From assembly GCA_947258945.1 (NCBI GenBank), contig CAMYKJ010000061.1, forward strand, positions 1-5,286: a DNA stretch of 5,286 bases. The letters are read 5' to 3'. A program made the translations under genes and the position numbers. The notes beneath the pieces are model-generated. The model was not told where the DNA came from and ran no database searches. It worked only from the letters and a program-made list of their open reading frames with translations. This DNA is from an uncultured Ectothiorhodospiraceae bacterium (GTDB lineage: Bacteria > Pseudomonadota > Gammaproteobacteria > UBA9214). Positions 1 to 4,906 of the stretch are shown here, piece after piece (within the stretch, counting starts at the first letter, position 1; each line of letters starts with the position of its first letter).

Positions 1-336
1 GACCTCGAGACGCACCTGTCCTTCCTCGCGACCGTGGGTTCGACCAGTCCCTATGTCGGCCTGTTCGGCACGGTGTGGGGCATCATGAATTCATTCCGCG
101 GACTGGGCAACGCGCAGCAGGCGACCCTGTCGATGGTCGCACCCGGTATCGCCGAGGCGCTGATCGCGACCGCCATGGGCCTGTTTGCCGCCATACCGGC
201 CGTGATTGCCTATAACCGTTATTCGCATGACGTGGAGCGCCTGATCAGCCGCTACGACAATTTCCTGGAAGAATTTTCCACCATCCTGCAGCGGCAGTCG
301 CATGCCACGCCGGGCAGACGGGCCGACGACAGCTGA
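1..336 (+). CDS. tolQ: TolQ, C-terminal 111 residues (5' end outside window)
   Basis: TolQ is an inner-membrane protein of the MotA/TolQ/ExbB family. It forms with TolR the proton channel that energises TolA. The reading frame is already open at base 1 and ends at TGA 334-336, so only the C-terminal half of a protein normally near 230 residues is present. The fragment has the highly conserved core [14 protein letters not shown] (fragment residues 16-29, TM2 region) and [29 protein letters not shown] (45-73, TM3). Thr24 and Thr57 are 33 residues apart, matching the channel threonines Thr145 and Thr178 of E. coli TolQ. The tail [15 protein letters not shown] is also typical of TolQ rather than ExbB. 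Identity is further fixed by tolR, which starts 1 base after the stop. No internal start should be used; the GTG at 34 lies within the conserved core. Confidence 0.97.
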   Translation, partial: DLETHLSFLATVGSTSPYVGLFGTVWGIMNSFRGLGNAQQATLSMVAPGIAEALIATAMGLFAAIPAVIAYNRYSHDVERLISRYDNFLEEFSTILQRQSHATPGRRADDS

Positions 337-337
337 C

Positions 338-763
338 ATGGCACGCCAGCGCGTCCGCAAGAAACCCATGGCCGAGATCAACGTCGTCCCGTACATCGAC
401 GTCATGCTGGTGATGCTGGTGATTTTCATGGTCACCGCGCCGCTGCTGACCCAGGGCGTGAAAGTCGACCTGCCCAAAGCGGACGCCAGGGCGGTGGACG
501 ACAAGGACCAGGAGCCGCTGGTGGTGACCGTGGATGCCAGCGGAAACCTGTACCTGAATATCGGCGATGATCCGCAGCAGCCGGTCGATGGCGAAGCGCT
601 GGTGCAGCGTATCGCGGCGGTACAACGCCGCCAGCCGGGCAAGCCGGTGCTGATACGCGGTGATCACAGCGTTGATTACGGGACGGTGATCAGCGCGCTG
701 GTCCTGCTGCAGCAGGCGGATATACCGAAGGTGGGTCTGGTCACCGAGCCGCCAGACAACTGA
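338..763 (+). CDS. tolR: TolR, proton-channel partner of TolQ
   Basis: TolR is an ExbD/TolR-family inner-membrane protein with one transmembrane helix and a periplasmic domain; with TolQ it converts proton flow into movement of TolA. The 141-residue product starts MARQRVRKKPMAEINVVPYI, the usual basic cytoplasmic stretch followed by the family EIN-VP motif. The membrane helix spans about residues 17-36 and contains Asp21, the equivalent of the essential channel aspartate (Asp23 in E. coli). The periplasmic part (about 40-141) has the normal length. I chose ATG 338, 1 base after the tolQ stop, because it gives a family-like N-terminus. The in-frame ATG at 302 would overlap tolQ by 35 bases, and ATG 368 would remove most of the basic stretch. 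No strong ribosome binding site is visible, so translation is probably coupled to tolQ. Confidence 0.96.
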   Translation: MARQRVRKKPMAEINVVPYIDVMLVMLVIFMVTAPLLTQGVKVDLPKADARAVDDKDQEPLVVTVDASGNLYLNIGDDPQQPVDGEALVQRIAAVQRRQPGKPVLIRGDHSVDYGTVISALVLLQQADIPKVGLVTEPPDN

Positions 764-771
764 GCCGCGCG

Positions 772-1653
772 ATGTGGAAGGCAATACGCGAAAATCCACG
801 GGCGGTCACCTATGCAGTGCTGATGCACCTGGTGTTGCTGGTGCTGCTGATGATCGGCCTGGACTGGACGCCGAAGGCGATCAAGCCGGGCGTCAAGACA
901 CCGATCGAGGCCGAGCTGGTTACCACGGACCAGCTGAAGGTGATCGAGCAGCGCAAGGCGGAAGAGGCGGCGCGCAAGCAGGCCGAGGCCGACAGGCAAC
1001 GCAAGGCGGAAAAGGCCGCGGCGGACAAGGCGGCGGCCGAGAAGCAGGCCGAGGCAGAACAGAAGAAACAGGCGGAACTGGCCGCGCAACAGAAGGCCGA
1101 GGCAGAGCAGAAGAAACAGGCGGACCAGGCCGCGCAACAGAAGGCCGAGACAGAGCGGATTGCGGCTGAAAAGAAGGCCGCGGTGGAAAAGAAGCGCAAG
1201 ACGGAAGAGGCGGCACGTAAAAAGGCCGCGGCTGAAAAGAAACGCAAGGCGGAAGAGGTCGCACGTAAGAAAGCGGAGACAGAACGCAAGGCCGCCGAGG
1301 CGCGGCAACGCGAGGCGGAAGCGGCACTCAAGGCGCAGCTGGCAGCAGAGGAGGAACGGGCACGGGCACAAAGTGCACTGGCAGAATTCATACCCTATAT
1401 ACAGGAGAAGATTCAGCGCAACTGGTTGCGACCGGTCGGCAGTCCTGCGGGTCTGAGCTGCCTGGTCAAGGTCAGGTTGATACCGGGCGGTGATGTGGTC
1501 AGTGTCAGCGTGGTCCGCAGCAGCGGCGACAGTGTCTTCGACCGCTCGGTGGAAACCGCCGTGCTGAAGGCTTCGCCCTTGCCACTGCCGGCTGATGCAG
1601 CATTATTTAAACATTTTCGTGAAATTAATTTCAATTTCGACCCGGGTCGGTGA
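772..1653 (+). CDS. tolA: TolA, periplasm-spanning energy transducer
   Basis: TolA is anchored in the inner membrane by TolQR and reaches across the periplasm to TolB and Pal. The 293-residue product shows the three classic domains: a short N-terminus with one membrane helix (about 12-30), a long Lys/Glu/Ala/Gln-rich helix (about 55-202), and a globular TonB-like C-terminal domain (about 203-293, from FIPYIQEKIQRNW to the end). It is shorter than E. coli TolA (421 residues), mainly because domain II is shorter. The anchor keeps His19, equivalent to His22 of the E. coli SHLS motif, but has Ala15 where E. coli has Ser18. Only one cysteine is present (Cys230), so the domain III disulfide of E. 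coli TolA cannot form. Domain II contains two 16-residue tandem duplications. ATG 772 lies 8 bases after the tolR stop. Base composition turns AT-rich over the last 50 bases. Confidence 0.96.
   Translation: MWKAIRENPRAVTYAVLMHLVLLVLLMIGLDWTPKAIKPGVKTPIEAELVTTDQLKVIEQRKAEEAARKQAEADRQRKAEKAAADKAAAEKQAEAEQKKQAELAAQQKAEAEQKKQADQAAQQKAETERIAAEKKAAVEKKRKTEEAARKKAAAEKKRKAEEVARKKAETERKAAEARQREAEAALKAQLAAEEERARAQSALAEFIPYIQEKIQRNWLRPVGSPAGLSCLVKVRLIPGGDVVSVSVVRSSGDSVFDRSVETAVLKASPLPLPADAALFKHFREINFNFDPGR
1051..1146 (+). repeat. 48-bp tandem duplication in tolA domain II
   Basis: Two adjacent 48-bp copies, 1051-1098 and 1099-1146, differ at only 3 positions. They encode EAEQKKQAELAAQQKA followed by EAEQKKQADQAAQQKA. 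The high nucleotide identity, including synonymous positions, indicates a recent in-frame duplication rather than convergent low-complexity sequence. The unit of 16 residues preserves the helical heptad-like pattern and lengthens the rod. Confidence 0.9.
1186..1281 (+). repeat. Second, diverged 48-bp tandem duplication in tolA domain II
   Basis: Positions 1186-1233 and 1234-1281 encode EKKRKTEEAARKKAAA and EKKRKAEEVARKKAET. The unit length is again exactly 16 residues, but the sequence differs from the 1051-1146 repeat and the copies have diverged more at both DNA and protein level, suggesting an older event. Confidence 0.8.
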
Positions 1654-1687
1654 TGTGAACGTACGAAGTGTAATTATTGCAGGTGTA

Positions 1688-1706
1688 GGGTGCGCACAGC
1701 GCAACC
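1688..1706. repeat. Small hairpin in the tolA-tolB gap
   Basis: GGGTGCGC (1688-1695) and GCGCAACC (1699-1706) can pair as an 8-bp stem with one mismatch around a 3-base loop. The preceding TGTA plus GGGTGCGC resembles a GTAGGGTGCG-type dispersed intergenic repeat that I recall from many proteobacterial genomes; membership cannot be confirmed from a single copy. There is no T-run after it, so it does not look like an intrinsic terminator. Confidence 0.4.
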
Positions 1707-1739
1707 TGCGGATGGCATGAAATTACCAGGGCTGGTTAG

Positions 1740-1851
1740 TGTAGGAGTGCGCGAACGCGCGAAGACGGTGCTGAATTTGCTCGCGTATGCCTCGGCAATT
1801 GCTCCATGCATTGCTCTACCTCCTGCATCCATGCAGTCGTGCGCTCCTGCA
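1740..1851. repeat. REP-like inverted pair (possible REPIN) between tolA and tolB
   Basis: The left end reads TGTAGGAG (1740-1747) followed directly by the hairpin GCGCG-AA-CGCGC (1749-1760) and GAA. This matches the general layout of Pseudomonas/Xanthomonas REP sequences: a GTAGGAG head, an imperfect palindrome, then CGCGAA. The right end is the same head in the opposite direction: the complement of 1838-1851 reads TGCAGGAGCGCACG, against TGTAGGAGTGCGCG at the left. Two facing REP-type heads about 110 bp apart is the arrangement called a REPIN. The middle also holds the palindrome TGCATCCATGCA (1824-1835). The stretch occupies nearly half of the 236-bp gap. The assignment is inferred from pattern only; copy number elsewhere is unknown. 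Confidence 0.45.
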
Positions 1852-1889
1852 TTTTCGGCTTCAACTATACAGGATGGCAGTAACATCAT

Positions 1890-3185
1890 ATGAACAGACT
1901 TTATCGAACATTGTTGTCTCTCCTGCTGCTGGCAAGTTCCACTGCACAGGCTGCGCTGACCATTGAAATTACCCAGGGCGTGGAGGGTGCCGTACCGATT
2001 GCCGTGGTGCCGTTCGGCTGGGCGGACAAGGCGGTTAGCGCGCCGGAAAACATCTCCGCTATCATCTCGGCCGACCTGGACCGCAGCGGGCGTTTTGCCG
2101 CGCTGCCTGACCGCGACCTGGTGGCGTTCCCGACCGCGGGCGAGCAGGTACAGTTCAAGAACTGGCGCATGGTCAATGTCGACTACCTGGTCATCGGCCG
2201 GATCAATCCGGCCGCCGGCGGGCAGTACGATGTGCAGTTCCAGCTGTTCGACGTATTGCGCGGCAGCCAGGTGGCCGGCTACAGTCTCACGACCAGCCGC
2301 GCGGACCTGCGGCGCGTGGCACATCACATCAGTGACATCATTTACGAGGAGATCACCGGCGAGCGCGGGGCCTTCAATACCCAGATCGCCTATGTCACCA
2401 CCTCCGGCAGTGCGAAGAACAGGACGTATACGCTGCTGGTGGCCGACTCCGACGGCTATAATCCGCAGACGATCCTCACCTCCGGCCAGCCGTTGATGTC
2501 ACCCTCCTGGTCGCCGGATGCGCAGCGTGTTGCCTACGTGTCCTTCGAGCAAAAGACGGCGGAGATCTACCTGCAGGAGGTTGGCACCGGCAAGCGAAGC
2601 AAGCTGGCGTCCTTCAAGGGGATCAACGGCGCGCCGGCCTGGTCGCCGGACGGTCGCCACCTGGCGCTGACGCTGTCACGCGACGGGAATCCCGAGATCT
2701 ACAGCATGGATGTGCAGAGCGGCGCATTGAGCCGGCTGACGCGCAACGCGGCCATCGACACCGAACCGGCCTGGATGCCTGACGGGCGCAGTATCGTGTT
2801 TACCTCGGATCGTGGCGGGTCGGCGCAGCTCTACAAGATCCCGGCTACGGGCGGTTCCGCGCAGCGCCTCACCTTCGAGGGTAAATACAATGCGGGGGCT
2901 GACATTTCCCCGGATGGCCGTAGAATTGCCATGGTGCACGGCGAGCGTGGTCGCTACCGGATCGCGGTGCTCGATCTGGATTCCGGACGCATGCGGGTTC
3001 TGACGGATGGTTCACTGGACGAATCACCGAGTTTTGCACCCAATGGCAGCATGATTATCTATGCCACGGGTGCGGGTAACCGGGAGGTGCTGGCGGGCGT
3101 GTCGGTCGACGGTCGTTTCCGGCAGCGCTTTTCGCTGCAGGCCGGAAATGTACGCGAACCGGTCTGGTCACCGTTCGGCAAATGA
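1890..3185 (+). CDS. tolB: TolB, periplasmic beta-propeller of the Tol-Pal system
   Basis: TolB is a periplasmic protein that binds Pal and, through its N-terminus, the C-terminal domain of TolA; switching between these partners mobilises Pal. The 431-residue product is the usual family length. It begins with a signal peptide (basic NRLYR, hydrophobic 8-15, likely cleavage at AQA|A after residue 21), followed by the mature N-terminal segment [23 protein letters not shown] that carries the TolA-binding region. An alpha/beta domain covers about 33-165. Six WD40-like (PD40) propeller blades follow, marked by SPSWSPD (204-210), APAWSPDG (248-255), EPAWMPDG (292-299), ADISPDG (337-343), SPSFAPNG (379-386) and EPVWSPFG (423-430). 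ATG 1890 follows a 236-bp gap and lacks a well-placed Shine-Dalgarno; AGGA at 1871 is 15 bases away. The stop overlaps an ATG as ATGA at 3182-3185. Confidence 0.97.
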   Translation: MNRLYRTLLSLLLLASSTAQAALTIEITQGVEGAVPIAVVPFGWADKAVSAPENISAIISADLDRSGRFAALPDRDLVAFPTAGEQVQFKNWRMVNVDYLVIGRINPAAGGQYDVQFQLFDVLRGSQVAGYSLTTSRADLRRVAHHISDIIYEEITGERGAFNTQIAYVTTSGSAKNRTYTLLVADSDGYNPQTILTSGQPLMSPSWSPDAQRVAYVSFEQKTAEIYLQEVGTGKRSKLASFKGINGAPAWSPDGRHLALTLSRDGNPEIYSMDVQSGALSRLTRNAAIDTEPAWMPDGRSIVFTSDRGGSAQLYKIPATGGSAQRLTFEGKYNAGADISPDGRRIAMVHGERGRYRIAVLDLDSGRMRVLTDGSLDESPSFAPNGSMIIYATGAGNREVLAGVSVDGRFRQRFSLQAGNVREPVWSPFGK

Positions 3186-3216
3186 ATCGTTTAATTGGAG
3201 TTGCAGGCAAACACAC

Positions 3217-3221
3217 GGGAG
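3217..3221 (+). promoter_or_regulatory. Ribosome binding site of pal
   Basis: GGGAG at 3217-3221 lies 8 bases before ATG 3230. It is the clearest Shine-Dalgarno sequence in the window and decides the pal start in favour of 3230 over the in-frame ATG at 3182. Confidence 0.75.
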
Positions 3222-3229
3222 CAGACTTT

Positions 3230-3760
3230 ATGAAAACCACTATCAGCACATTGTTCATTGCGGCCATGATCGCGGTACTGGCCGGTTGCAGTTCAAAGGG
3301 CGGTACCACGGACGGCAGCGGCGTGGATGTCGAAGACCGGAGTCTCGACGGCGCTGGCGGTGTCGTCACCGGTGGTGCCGCCGGCGCCAGCAGTTTCGAG
3401 GGCATGTCACTGAATGACCCGAACAGCCCGCTGTCCCGACGCGTCATCTACTTCGAGTACGACAGTGCCGAGATCAGCACTGCTGACCGGGATACACTGG
3501 CGGCCCACGCCGGTTACCTCGCCGCCAACCCGGGGCAGCGCATTATGCTGGAAGGCCATACCGACGAACGCGGCTCGCGCGAGTACAACATCGCTCTCGG
3601 CGACCGACGTGGGCTGTCCGTCGAGCGTGTGCTGGAACTGAACGGTGTCGGCGCCGGCCAGACCACGGTGGTCAGCTACGGTGAGGAAAAGCCGGCCGCC
3701 GACGGCCACAGCGATGCCGCCTGGCGTCTTAACCGCCGTGTCGAGATTGTCTATCAGTGA
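3230..3760 (+). CDS. pal: Pal, peptidoglycan-associated outer-membrane lipoprotein
   Basis: Pal anchors the outer membrane to the cell wall and is the terminal partner of TolB. The 176-residue product has a lipoprotein signal peptide ending in lipobox LAGC, with Cys20 the lipidated residue. Ser21 at the +2 position does not give an inner-membrane retention signal, so Lol sorting to the outer membrane is expected. A Gly/Ser/Asp-rich tether (about 21-65) leads to an OmpA-like peptidoglycan-binding domain (about 71-176): VIYFEYDSAEI, EGHTDERGSREYN (108-120) and NIALGDRR (120-127), with the Asp and Arg residues expected to hold diaminopimelate. The C-terminus RLNRRVEIVYQ is typical of Pal. The in-frame ATG at 3182 overlaps the tolB stop, but would add 16 residues before the signal peptide; ATG 3230 has a good ribosome binding site and a normal signal peptide. 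Confidence 0.97.
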   Translation: MKTTISTLFIAAMIAVLAGCSSKGGTTDGSGVDVEDRSLDGAGGVVTGGAAGASSFEGMSLNDPNSPLSRRVIYFEYDSAEISTADRDTLAAHAGYLAANPGQRIMLEGHTDERGSREYNIALGDRRGLSVERVLELNGVGAGQTTVVSYGEEKPAADGHSDAAWRLNRRVEIVYQ

Positions 3761-3771
3761 GCAGCGTACCC

Positions 3772-4623
3772 ATGAGAACCCGCACTCGCAGCCTGCTGGT
3801 CCTGCTCGCCGTGTCGCTGGCCAGCCTGCCGGCGGCGGCGATCGACCGCAAGACCGAAGAGCGCCTGCAAAATATCGAACGCAAGCTGGAGTCGCGCGGG
3901 CTGGTGGACATGCTCAATCGACTGGAGCAGTTGCAGCAGGACATGCAGCAACTGCGCGGTGAGCTCGAGCTGCAGACCCACCGGCTTGACGGGATCGAGC
4001 GGCGGCAGCGTGAACAGTATCTGGATATCGACCGCCGCCTGCAGGAGATCGAGACGCGTTCCACGGGTGTGATGGCGCCGGTGCCGGGTGTGGATGCCGG
4101 CACCGGAGGCGCTGCTGCGCTGCCGCCCGTTGCACCCGTCACGCCTGTGACGCCGGGCGCGCCGTCTCTGCCACCGGTCGCACCTGTGACGCCGGACACG
4201 CCATCTTTGCCACCGCCCGTCGCAGCCGCCGACCCGGCCGCCGCGCAGGCGGAGTACGACACGGCACTGGCGATACTGCGCGAGGGGCGTTATGCGGACG
4301 CGGCCCAGTCCTTCAAGCAGTTCCTGGCGCGGCATCCGACCAGTTCCTTCGCGGCCAATGCCAGCTACTGGCTGGGCGAGACCTACTACGTCACGCGGGA
4401 CTTCGACCAGTCACTGGCGACCTTTACCGGACTGGTGAATAACCATCCGCAGAGTCCCAAGGTATCCGACAGCCGTCTGAAGATCGGCTATATCCACTAC
4501 GAGAAGAAGGACTGGAAGGCGGCCCGGCAGGAACTCGAGGGCGTCGTCAGCAGCTACCCGGGGACCACCGCCGCGCGGCTTGCCAGCGACCGGCTGGCGC
4601 GCATGAAAAAGGAGGGGCGTTAA
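3772..4623 (+). CDS. cpoB: CpoB (YbgF), periplasmic TPR coordinator of Tol-Pal and cell-wall synthesis
   Basis: In E. coli CpoB binds TolA and the PBP1B-LpoB complex and coordinates septal wall synthesis with outer-membrane constriction. The 283-residue product has an N-terminal signal peptide (MRTRTR, hydrophobic 8-19, likely cleavage after AAA at 23), a coiled-coil trimerisation segment (about 24-95, rich in Leu, Gln, Glu and Arg), and a Pro/Val/Thr linker (about 101-155) with an internal repeat. Three tetratricopeptide repeats follow (about 159-192, 196-229 and 233-266), opening with AEYDTALAILREGRYADAAQSF. Position directly after pal is typical. I chose ATG 3772, which begins a normal signal peptide. 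A GTG at 3757 overlaps the pal stop as GTGA, adds only five residues and cannot be excluded. The gene ends with TAA 4621-4623 and is probably the last of the Tol operon. Confidence 0.94.
   Translation: MRTRTRSLLVLLAVSLASLPAAAIDRKTEERLQNIERKLESRGLVDMLNRLEQLQQDMQQLRGELELQTHRLDGIERRQREQYLDIDRRLQEIETRSTGVMAPVPGVDAGTGGAAALPPVAPVTPVTPGAPSLPPVAPVTPDTPSLPPPVAAADPAAAQAEYDTALAILREGRYADAAQSFKQFLARHPTSSFAANASYWLGETYYVTRDFDQSLATFTGLVNNHPQSPKVSDSRLKIGYIHYEKKDWKAARQELEGVVSSYPGTTAARLASDRLARMKKEGR
4120..4218 (+). repeat. Pro/Val/Thr linker repeat in cpoB
   Basis: Residues 117-149 contain LPPVAPVTP twice (117-125 and 133-141), then LPPPV. The DNA copies are similar but carry several synonymous differences, so the repeat is kept at protein level. 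It forms a flexible, probably extended spacer between the coiled coil and the TPR domain. Confidence 0.75.
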
Positions 4624-4634
4624 AATACAGTCTC

Positions 4635-4658
4635 GCGCAAAGGCGCAAAGGCGCAAAC
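4635..4658. repeat. GCGCAAAG x3 short tandem repeat
   Basis: Three 8-bp units, GCGCAAAG, GCGCAAAG and GCGCAAAC, begin 11 bases after the cpoB stop. The preceding TCTC plus this unit resembles a dispersed intergenic sequence (CTCGC-AAAGGCGCAAAG) that I recall from unrelated proteobacterial genomes. No coding role is apparent. Confidence 0.7.
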
Positions 4659-4679
4659 ATAACACCCTAAAAAGATTCG

Positions 4680-4697
4680 CACAGAGAACACAGAGAA
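4680..4697. repeat. CACAGAGAA x2 short tandem repeat
   Basis: Two perfect 9-bp copies sit at 4680-4688 and 4689-4697, 21 bases after the GCGCAAAG repeat. CACAGAGAACACAGAG is again of a type often seen scattered in bacterial intergenic DNA, and the two short repeats may be parts of one element. Confidence 0.65.
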
Positions 4698-4730
4698 TAA
4701 ACATTCCCTTTATTCCGGTATATGAAATAG

Positions 4731-4769
4731 ATCCCCTCTCCCTCCGGGAGAGGGTTAGGGAGAGGGGAT
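4731..4769. repeat. CCCTCTCCC palindromic repeat, copy 1
   Basis: Order of parts: ATCCCCTCTCCC (4731-4742), TCC, GGGAGAGGG (4746-4754), TTA, GGGAGAGGGGAT (4758-4769). The left arm can pair perfectly either with the middle arm (9 bp, 4734-4742 with 4746-4754) or with the right arm (12 bp, 4731-4742 with 4758-4769), giving two mutually exclusive hairpins. The sequence closely resembles a dispersed CCCTCTCCC-GGGAGAGGG repeat that I recall from many gammaproteobacterial genomes. Confidence 0.85.
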
Positions 4770-4790
4770 AATATTGAACCTCATAATTTG

Positions 4791-4830
4791 ATCCCCTCTC
4801 CCCAACCCTCCCCCTGTGGGGGAGGGGGTA
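4791..4830. repeat. CCCTCTCCC palindromic repeat, copy 2 (inverted)
   Basis: Read on the opposite strand this is the same three-arm element as 4731-4769: a left arm of C-rich sequence, GGGGGAGGG, TTG, then GGGAGAGGGGAT. It therefore lies inverted to copy 1, 21 bases away across an AT-rich spacer. Its internal hairpin CCCTCCCCC (4806-4814) with GGGGGAGGG (4818-4826) is perfect over 9 bp around a TGT loop. It is followed by GG and TAATTTATT, so it could weakly act as a terminator for the Tol operon, but there is no true T-run. Confidence 0.8.
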
Positions 4831-4893
4831 ATTTATTCAAATAGAATATTTACCCCTGTCAGACTTTTTGGCTTTTCAGGCAGGCCCCGGCAG

Positions 4894-4899
4894 TATAAT
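4894..4899 (+). promoter_or_regulatory. Consensus -10 hexamer for queE
   Basis: TATAAT at 4894-4899 is a perfect sigma-70 -10 match and ends 7 bases before ATG 4907. No good -35 is present at the normal distance: TTTTCA at 4873-4878 is a 4/6 match but the spacer is only 15 bases. If used, transcription would start at about 4906-4908, at or next to the A of the start codon. Confidence 0.5.
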
Positions 4900-4906
4900 C
4901 ATCCCC

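Noticed and set aside
676..1391. Several long minus-strand and alternative-frame open frames over tolA (Leu/Arg-, Ala/Ser- or Pro-rich).
   Set aside because: They are low-complexity translations of the Lys/Glu/Ala helix repeats of tolA read in other frames.
1690..1893. A 67-codon open frame (GTG start) in the tolA-tolB gap whose stop overlaps the tolB ATG as ATGA.
   Set aside because: The overlap looks like coupling, but the frame has no ribosome site, its codon third positions are much less GC-rich than in the neighbouring genes, and most of it runs through the REP-like palindromes. It is most likely chance.
1674..2327. Long minus-strand open frame across the start of tolB and the gap.
   Set aside because: It is the shadow of tolB plus the repeat region; GC-rich coding DNA often leaves the opposite strand open. 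No recognisable protein domain.
3729..4335. Two overlapping minus-strand frames over cpoB, one with collagen-like Gly-Val-Thr-Gly-Ala-Thr repeats.
   Set aside because: The repeat is the opposite-strand reading of the Pro/Val/Thr linker in cpoB, which itself has a signal peptide, coiled coil and TPRs.
4411..4704. Minus-strand 97-codon frame with Cys/Leu-rich start over the end of cpoB.
   Set aside because: Its first part is a translation of the short tandem repeats at 4635-4697, a familiar type of spurious open frame, and the rest is antisense to cpoB.
4635..4830. Possible CRISPR array or attachment site, because of clustered repeats.
   Set aside because: The repeats are of different sequence, short, directly abutting or inverted, with no regular unique spacers and no integrase or tRNA nearby.
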